Positions 15,194 to 19,201 of a stretch of DNA of 19,201 nucleotides are shown here, in pieces. Every line of letters starts with the position of its first letter. Positions within the stretch are counted from its first letter, which is position 1. The translations under genes and the position numbers were made by a program. The notes beneath the pieces were generated by a model that was not told the DNA's origin, searched no databases, and saw only the letters and a list, made by a program, of their open reading frames with translations. Source of the stretch: JAIXUI01 sp943373175 (GTDB lineage Bacteria > Bacteroidota > Bacteroidia > UBA7662 > JAIXUI01); assembly GCA_943373175.1 (NCBI GenBank), contig CALSBM010000061.1, positions 1-19,201 on the forward strand. The letters are read 5' to 3'.

Positions 15194-15218
15194 CTTAACG
15201 ATGAAGTGGCATGTTAAG
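15194..15218. repeat. Second CTTAAC ... GTTAAG dyad
   Basis: CTTAAC at 15194-15199 and GTTAAG at 15213-15218 form a 6-bp dyad right behind the previous one. Together the two dyads give four copies of the same hexamer, two in each orientation, within 65 bases. Confidence 0.4.
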
Positions 15219-15244
15219 AAGTCGTGATAAGGTCTATTGCCTGT

Positions 15245-15260
15245 TTCCCTAACAAGGGAA
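15245..15260. repeat. Small hairpin TTCCCT-AACA-AGGGAA
   Basis: A perfect 6-bp stem with a 4-base loop (15251-15254), followed by a pyrimidine-rich stretch (CCCTTTTCACCCTTCTTT). It may be a weak terminator; no uninterrupted T run is present. Confidence 0.35.
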
Positions 15261-15322
15261 CCCTTTTCACCCTTCTTTATATTGCCTTTTTTCGATAATT
15301 TTCCTATTACCCTACGCTGGCT

Positions 15323-15347
15323 GAGACAATCCAAGAATTGTCTTTTA
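15323..15347 (+). terminator. Candidate intrinsic terminator before fabG
   Basis: AGACAAT (15324-15330) pairs with ATTGTCT (15337-15343) around a 6-base loop, and TTTT (15343-15346) follows. The stem is short and AT-rich and lies about 170 bases after the hydrolase stop, so it is a modest candidate for ending that transcript before the fabG promoter. Confidence 0.4.
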
Positions 15348-15424
15348 AAAATTAGTGAATAGCTATTTTATTTATCATTCGTTCATTGTCCCATTATTTC
15401 CTCTTAATCATTCCCCTTTCCTCA

Positions 15425-15456
15425 TTTCAAGAATGGAGATTCTTATGCTACCTTCG
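15425..15456 (+). promoter_or_regulatory. Candidate fabG promoter
   Basis: TTTC (15425-15428), then 20 bases, then TACCTTCG (15449-15456): each element is one mismatch from the Bacteroidota TTTG / TAnnTTTG pair, at canonical spacing. Initiation would be near 15460, about 13 bases before the GTG start. The spacer is mostly filled by the dyad AAGAAT-GGAG-ATTCTT (15429-15444), which could be an operator. Confidence 0.45.
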
Positions 15457-15472
15457 CGAAAACGATTAAGCT

Positions 15473-16216
15473 GTGTTATTGAAAGATAAAGTAGCCCTCA
15501 TAACCGGGGCAAGCAGAGGAATTGGATACGGCATAGCGAAGGAATTTGCTGCTCAAGGAGCGCACGTAGCCTTCACTTACCTTTCATCCGAAGAAAAAGC
15601 ACGGGCTCTTGAAAACGAACTTCAGGCTTCTGGTGTAAAAGCTAAAGGCTATCGTTCCGATGCTTCCGATTTTGCTCAAGCCGAATTACTTATCAGCGAG
15701 GTAGTAGCAGATTTCGGGCAGTTGGATGTGTTGGTCAACAATGCTGGAATTACGCGAGATACCTTGATACTTCGAATGACTGAAGCGCAATGGGATGAAG
15801 TCATGAATACCAACCTGAAGTCGGTTTTCAACCTTACCAAGAATGCAGTTAAAGTGATGATGAAAGCTCGTAAAGGCTCCATAATCAATATGAGTTCCAT
15901 TGTTGGAAGACAAGGAAACGCAGGTCAATCTAATTATGCGGCTTCCAAAGCAGGCATCATCGGGTTTACTCAAAGCCTTGCTAAGGAGTTAGGTTCAAGA
16001 AATATTCGATGTAATGCAATAGCTCCTGGATTCATCGCAACGGAAATGACCGGTGCTCTTGACGAAGCATTGATAGCCGAATGGAACAAAATGATACCGC
16101 TCGGAAGACCGGGAGCAACTAAAGATGTTGCAGATTTGTGTGTGTTTCTGGGTTCTGATAATTCCGCCTATATCACTGGTCAAGTGATCAACGTTTGTGG
16201 CGGACTTCACATGTAA
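15473..16216 (+). CDS. fabG: 3-oxoacyl-[acyl-carrier-protein] reductase
   Basis: A short-chain dehydrogenase of 247 residues that reduces 3-oxoacyl-ACP with NADPH in fatty-acid elongation. It has the cofactor loop TGASRGIG (11-18), NNAGITRD (89-96) with the FabG-typical TRD, and catalytic N114, S142, Y155 and K159 (SSIVGRQGNAGQSNYAASKAG). The ending ITGQVINVCGGLHM is the standard FabG C-terminus. These features separate it from the many other SDRs. The start is a GTG at 15473, which gives the usual family length; the leucine codons behind it offer only a TTG alternative at 15479. It is not in a fab cluster here; the VWA protein follows after 24 bases and may share its transcript. A probable promoter lies directly upstream. 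Confidence 0.92.
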   Translation: MLLKDKVALITGASRGIGYGIAKEFAAQGAHVAFTYLSSEEKARALENELQASGVKAKGYRSDASDFAQAELLISEVVADFGQLDVLVNNAGITRDTLILRMTEAQWDEVMNTNLKSVFNLTKNAVKVMMKARKGSIINMSSIVGRQGNAGQSNYAASKAGIIGFTQSLAKELGSRNIRCNAIAPGFIATEMTGALDEALIAEWNKMIPLGRPGATKDVADLCVFLGSDNSAYITGQVINVCGGLHM

Positions 16217-16240
16217 TTGGTTGAACGCTGCTTTTAGACC

Positions 16241-18328
16241 ATGCGTCTGATTGCCGAGTATCCTTGGCTGATGATTTCGGCTGCCTTCTTCATCGGGGCA
16301 GCATTTGCATTAGTTCGTTATTGGAAAATTTCTTCCAAAGATTATCCTCGTTGGCTTATTCCAGTTCTCGCAATTTGTCGCGGACTCGCTGCATTTCTTC
16401 TTGCTCTACTCTTATTTAGTCCATGGATTATTCGAAAAACAGAACAGGTTAAACCTCCACTTCTGATATTCCTTCAGGATAATTCTGGTTCTATGGTACA
16501 ATCTTCGGAAGGTCCTCGAATTAAAAAGGATTGGCCAGAAGTAAGGAAAAACTTTATCAATGATTTTAAAGGAGATGCCCAGATTCGGCTTCATGATTTT
16601 AGCGATCGTATAAAAGATTCATTGTCAGGAAGCTACAATGGGAAATCTACCGCTCTCGATGAACCTTTTTCAGAGGTTCTTGAGCGCTATGCCGATGCGA
16701 ACCTCGGAGCGTTGGTTATTATGAGTGATGGAATATACAATAGAGGAAGCCATCCCTTAATGGAAGCCTCCAAATTTAGAGTACCGGTTTATGCCTTGCT
16801 TGCCGGTGATACTACTCCTTCAAGTGACCTCGCTGTTGGAGCATTGCGTAATAACGAAGTAGTGTTTATCGGAAATCAGTTTTCCGTTGAAATGGGTTTG
16901 AAGGAAGAAGGATTTGGTTCTCCTGTAGCTACTTCGCTCAGAATCGAAGAGATTAAAACAGAAGGAAATAAGACCATTCTCAAAGAACAAGTCAAGCTTT
17001 CGGGTTATTCCAAATTGGTGAAAAATCTTACCGCTGAAAGCAAAGGCTTGCATCATTACAGAATTGTGTTGGATGGAATAAAAGGTGAAAGAAACCTAAA
17101 GAATAACCAGCGTGACTTTTACGTTGAAGTGGTCGATACCAAAAGCAAGATTTTAATGTGGGCGCAGTCTCCACACCCTGATCTTGCTGCAATCCGCCAG
17201 GCCTTAATCAACAACCCTCAGTACGAAATAGAAACCGCTTTTTCCTATAGTGATCGTCCGGACTTCAACAAATATTCTCTCATAATTGCCCACAATATTC
17301 CGGCAAGCCAAGAGCAACGCGCTATACTTCAAGCTTTATTAGCTGAAGGCAAATCAATTTGGTTTATGGGAGCCAGAACAAACTTTAGCCTGCTTAATGG
17401 GCTTCAAGGAGCGTTTAAAGCCTTGTTTAACAGCAGTGCTATTCAGTATGTAAATGCTCAAGAAGCCGTTGGGTTTACTTTGTTTGGGATGCCGGCCTCG
17501 CTTCAACCCTTATTGCAGGATTTACCACCACTTGAAGCGCCGGATTTATCCTATTCCAGAGGCAATGGACTAGAAATCGCGTTAAAGCAACTCATCGGTC
17601 AAGTGGCAACTCCGTATCCACTTTGGTCTTTCTCTGCTTCAACAAGTAACGGAAGATTAGGATTCATTACTGGAGAAGGCATTTGGCGTTGGAGAATGTC
17701 GGTTAATGAGAAAAATAACTCGCCAGAAGCATTTGACGAACTAATCCGAAAGTCTGTTCAGTTTCTTTTAGTCAGAGAAGACAAACGACCCTTAAGAGTT
17801 TGGCACGACAAAAACCTCTATGAATCAACAGAAGGAATTCAGTTTTCTGGCAGGTTGCTGAACAAATCGTTGGAGCCAGTTAGAGATGCAGATATAAGGT
17901 TAGAAGTGAAGTCTAAAACGGGTGTTCGATATCAATTCCGACTTTTACCAGATAATCAAGGATACTCTTTAGACATTGTAGTGCTTCCCCAAGGGAGTTA
18001 TCAATGGAATGCCAGCACCTCCATTGGAAAAGAGGTTTTTAAATCAGAAGGAAATTTTGAAGTTAAGGAAACAGATTGGGAAGGGTTGGAGATAACAGCC
18101 CGACACGATGTACTTAGGCAGATTGCTCAAGCAACAGGAGGAAAGGCTGTTCATTGGACACAAGCCGAAAATTTAGTCGATTCTATTCGGCAGTCGGAGA
18201 TGTTCAAACCAGTGTATGTTTCAGAGACCAACTCAAATCCCTTATCGCATTGGTGGCCTTTACTCGTTTTAATTGGCTTTTTACTCAGTAGTGAATGGTT
18301 GCTCGCACGTTACTATGGACTCGATTAA
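16241..18328 (+). CDS. Membrane-anchored VWA-domain protein
   Basis: A 695-residue protein of unknown role. Two N-terminal membrane helices (about 9-27 and 38-62) are followed by a von Willebrand factor A domain (about 72-190). Its metal site is visible: D80-N-S82-G-S84, T137 (KSTALD) and D163 (MSDG). A long extracytoplasmic part follows with beta-rich segments (about 200-290), then an alpha/beta region (about 300-400, ILMWAQSPHPDLAAIRQAL to GKSIWFMGAR) reminiscent of the class I glutamine-amidotransferase-like domain often joined to VWA in Bacteroidota, but without a catalytic cysteine that I can see. The last helix (about 670-690, HWWPLLVLIGFLLSSEWLLARYYGL) anchors the C-terminus. Related proteins are often next to BatA-type or MoxR genes; none is here. 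It follows fabG by 24 bases. Domain calls are good for VWA, tentative for the middle. Confidence 0.85.
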   Translation: MRLIAEYPWLMISAAFFIGAAFALVRYWKISSKDYPRWLIPVLAICRGLAAFLLALLLFSPWIIRKTEQVKPPLLIFLQDNSGSMVQSSEGPRIKKDWPEVRKNFINDFKGDAQIRLHDFSDRIKDSLSGSYNGKSTALDEPFSEVLERYADANLGALVIMSDGIYNRGSHPLMEASKFRVPVYALLAGDTTPSSDLAVGALRNNEVVFIGNQFSVEMGLKEEGFGSPVATSLRIEEIKTEGNKTILKEQVKLSGYSKLVKNLTAESKGLHHYRIVLDGIKGERNLKNNQRDFYVEVVDTKSKILMWAQSPHPDLAAIRQALINNPQYEIETAFSYSDRPDFNKYSLIIAHNIPASQEQRAILQALLAEGKSIWFMGARTNFSLLNGLQGAFKALFNSSAIQYVNAQEAVGFTLFGMPASLQPLLQDLPPLEAPDLSYSRGNGLEIALKQLIGQVATPYPLWSFSASTSNGRLGFITGEGIWRWRMSVNEKNNSPEAFDELIRKSVQFLLVREDKRPLRVWHDKNLYESTEGIQFSGRLLNKSLEPVRDADIRLEVKSKTGVRYQFRLLPDNQGYSLDIVVLPQGSYQWNASTSIGKEVFKSEGNFEVKETDWEGLEITARHDVLRQIAQATGGKAVHWTQAENLVDSIRQSEMFKPVYVSETNSNPLSHWWPLLVLIGFLLSSEWLLARYYGLD

Positions 18329-18362
18329 TAACAACGTCTGTCATTACAACTTCTTTATTAAC

Positions 18363-18370
18363 TAATTTCG
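18363..18370 (+). promoter_or_regulatory. Candidate -7 element for fur-purA
   Basis: TAATTTCG is one mismatch from TAnnTTTG and has the same TTCG ending as the fabG candidate. It lies 19 bases before the fur ATG. No convincing TTTG is found 19-21 bases upstream, so support is limited. Confidence 0.3.
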
Positions 18371-18389
18371 CAATTCCTCCATTACCCGC

Positions 18390-18866
18390 ATGCTCATAGC
18401 ACAACAGGCCGAAGAGGCCAGAAAAATCTTTCAGGCCTACCTTGAGGAACATGGTCACCGAAAAACTCCTGAGCGCTTCGCTATCATGGAAGAAATATAT
18501 CGCATCAACGACCATTTCGATGTTGAATCGCTTTATATTCAGATGAAGAACAGGAAATACACAGTGAGCCGTGCTACGGTTTATAACACATTGGATTTAC
18601 TGCTTGCATGCAATCTGGTAGTTAAACATCAGTTTGGGAAAAATCAGGCTCAATTCGAACGCTCTTACGGCTATAAACAACACGATCATCTGATTTGCAT
18701 AGACTGTAACCGGGTTGAGGAGTTTTGCGACCCACGTTTACAGGAAATTCAAAACGATATGGGCGAGCATTTCAATATGAAAATTCAGCATCACTCACTT
18801 CAATTGTATGCTTCATGTTCAAACCTCACTAAAACCGGGCAATGCCCTCATTACGGAGTATCATGA
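18390..18866 (+). CDS. Fur-family transcriptional regulator
   Basis: A metal-dependent DNA-binding repressor of 158 residues. The winged helix (about 10-85) includes RKTPERFAIMEEIYRINDHFDVESLY and the recognition segment YTVSRATVYNTLDLLLACNLV. The dimerisation domain has HDH (98-100), C103-x-x-C106 (CIDC), EEFC (C113) and HH (134-135). The second cysteine pair of the structural zinc site is C143 and C152, eight residues apart, instead of the usual CxxC. Subtype (Fur, Zur or PerR) cannot be settled from sequence. Its stop overlaps purA by 4 bases (ATGA), so the two are translated from one mRNA. The start at 18390 fits the family; nothing longer is in frame with an ATG. Confidence 0.92.
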   Translation: MLIAQQAEEARKIFQAYLEEHGHRKTPERFAIMEEIYRINDHFDVESLYIQMKNRKYTVSRATVYNTLDLLLACNLVVKHQFGKNQAQFERSYGYKQHDHLICIDCNRVEEFCDPRLQEIQNDMGEHFNMKIQHHSLQLYASCSNLTKTGQCPHYGVS

Positions 18867-19201
18867 AAGCAGATATACTATTAGGATTGCAATGGGGCGA
18901 CGAAGGCAAAGGGAAAATTGTTGACGTGATTACGCCTCAGTACGAAGTAGTGGCTCGATTTCAGGGTGGCCCCAATGCTGGGCACACCCTTCATTTCGAT
19001 GGAAAAAAATTCGTTCTTAACACTATACCATCCGGAATTTTCAGAGACAACTGCCTGAACATTATCGGTAATGGAGTAGTCATTGACCCGGTAATTCTTA
19101 AAAGAGAAATTGAAAACTTAGAAAGAGTGGGTATTCCGGTCAAAGACAGATTGCAAATCAGTCGTCGGGCCCATATCATTCAACCGCTGCATCCTGTTTT
19201 A
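18863..19201 (+). CDS. purA: Adenylosuccinate synthetase, N-terminal part (runs off window)
   Basis: Catalyses the first committed step from IMP to AMP, joining aspartate to IMP with GTP. Only 113 codons are present of a family length of about 420-430. They begin MKADILLGLQWGDEGKGKIVDV, the GTP/IMP P-loop, with catalytic D13, followed by RFQGGPNAGHT with H41, and NTIPSGIFRDNCLNIIGNGVVIDP. All early active-site residues are intact. The ATG overlaps the fur stop as ATGA, indicating translational coupling and a shared promoter upstream of fur. The fur-purA pairing recurs in Bacteroidota as far as I recall. Confidence 0.95.
   Translation, partial: MKADILLGLQWGDEGKGKIVDVITPQYEVVARFQGGPNAGHTLHFDGKKFVLNTIPSGIFRDNCLNIIGNGVVIDPVILKREIENLERVGIPVKDRLQISRRAHIIQPLHPVL

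Larger units (their letters stand above)
15152..15472. other. Non-coding region between the hydrolase and fabG
   Basis: No credible reading frame or structural RNA is recognised here. The region is AT-rich and holds, in order, a 10-bp inverted repeat, further CTTAAC/GTTAAG copies, a small TTCCCT/AGGGAA hairpin, a terminator-like hairpin and the probable fabG promoter. These are listed separately. Confidence 0.6.

Noticed and set aside
15152..15472. Possible small RNA or riboswitch ahead of fabG
   Set aside because: Several hairpins are present, but I recognise no conserved riboswitch core or known RNA family; treated as terminator and promoter elements only.
15686..15973. Antisense open frames within fabG and similar shadows in gatB, tlpA and the VWA gene
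   Set aside because: All are fully contained opposite strongly conserved genes and show no independent coding signals.
1..19201. CRISPR arrays, tRNA or rRNA genes, complete insertion sequences, toxin-antitoxin or defence clusters
   Set aside because: No regularly spaced repeats, tRNA-like cloverleaf sequences, rRNA segments, transposase genes or defence families were seen by eye in this window.

Overview
The window looks like a housekeeping stretch of a Bacteroidota chromosome. The evidence is the gene families (lipoprotein TlpA with a DUF4369-type N-terminus, M23 peptidase divergent from alaS, Bacteroidota-style Fur next to purA), several TAnnTTTG-like -7 promoter elements, and few clear Shine-Dalgarno sites. 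I cannot place it below phylum; base composition is moderately AT-rich throughout.

Layout. (1) Left edge, 1-812, minus strand: the first 29 codons of a probable tyrosine recombinase run off the window. Next comes about 130 bp carrying a tandem 10-bp repeat and a 12-bp inverted repeat, then an M23-type peptidase that stops just before its catalytic domain. This looks like one end of an integrated element that has cut the peptidase gene. (2) 921-6122, plus strand: alaS, gatB and a TlpA/ResA-like thioredoxin lipoprotein, overlapping by 1 and about 8 nt, so a tight operon. (3) 6178-9239, plus strand: an OmpR/PhoB-type response regulator, a histidine kinase overlapping it through a TTG start, an RluA-family pseudouridine synthase, and a stand-alone GAF protein. 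A TTAA array with 11-bp period precedes the regulator. (4) 9247-13198, minus strand: a secreted two-domain M16 peptidase followed by an SbtA-family permease. (5) 13280-15151, plus strand: a secreted CocE/NonD-type hydrolase, followed by a 321-bp non-coding region with several dyads. (6) 15473-19201, plus strand: fabG, a VWA-domain membrane protein, a Fur-family regulator, and the start of purA, which overlaps fur by 4 nt.

Most genes are translation (alaS, gatB, rluA), nucleotide and lipid metabolism (purA, fabG), signalling (regulator/kinase pair, GAF, Fur) and envelope functions (TlpA, M16, CocE, M23). I see no tRNA, rRNA, CRISPR array or complete mobile element. I did not find a convincing undescribed multi-gene system. 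The observations most worth following are the recombinase/truncated-peptidase junction at the left edge, the 11-bp TTAA array before the two-component pair, and -7 elements almost touching start codons.
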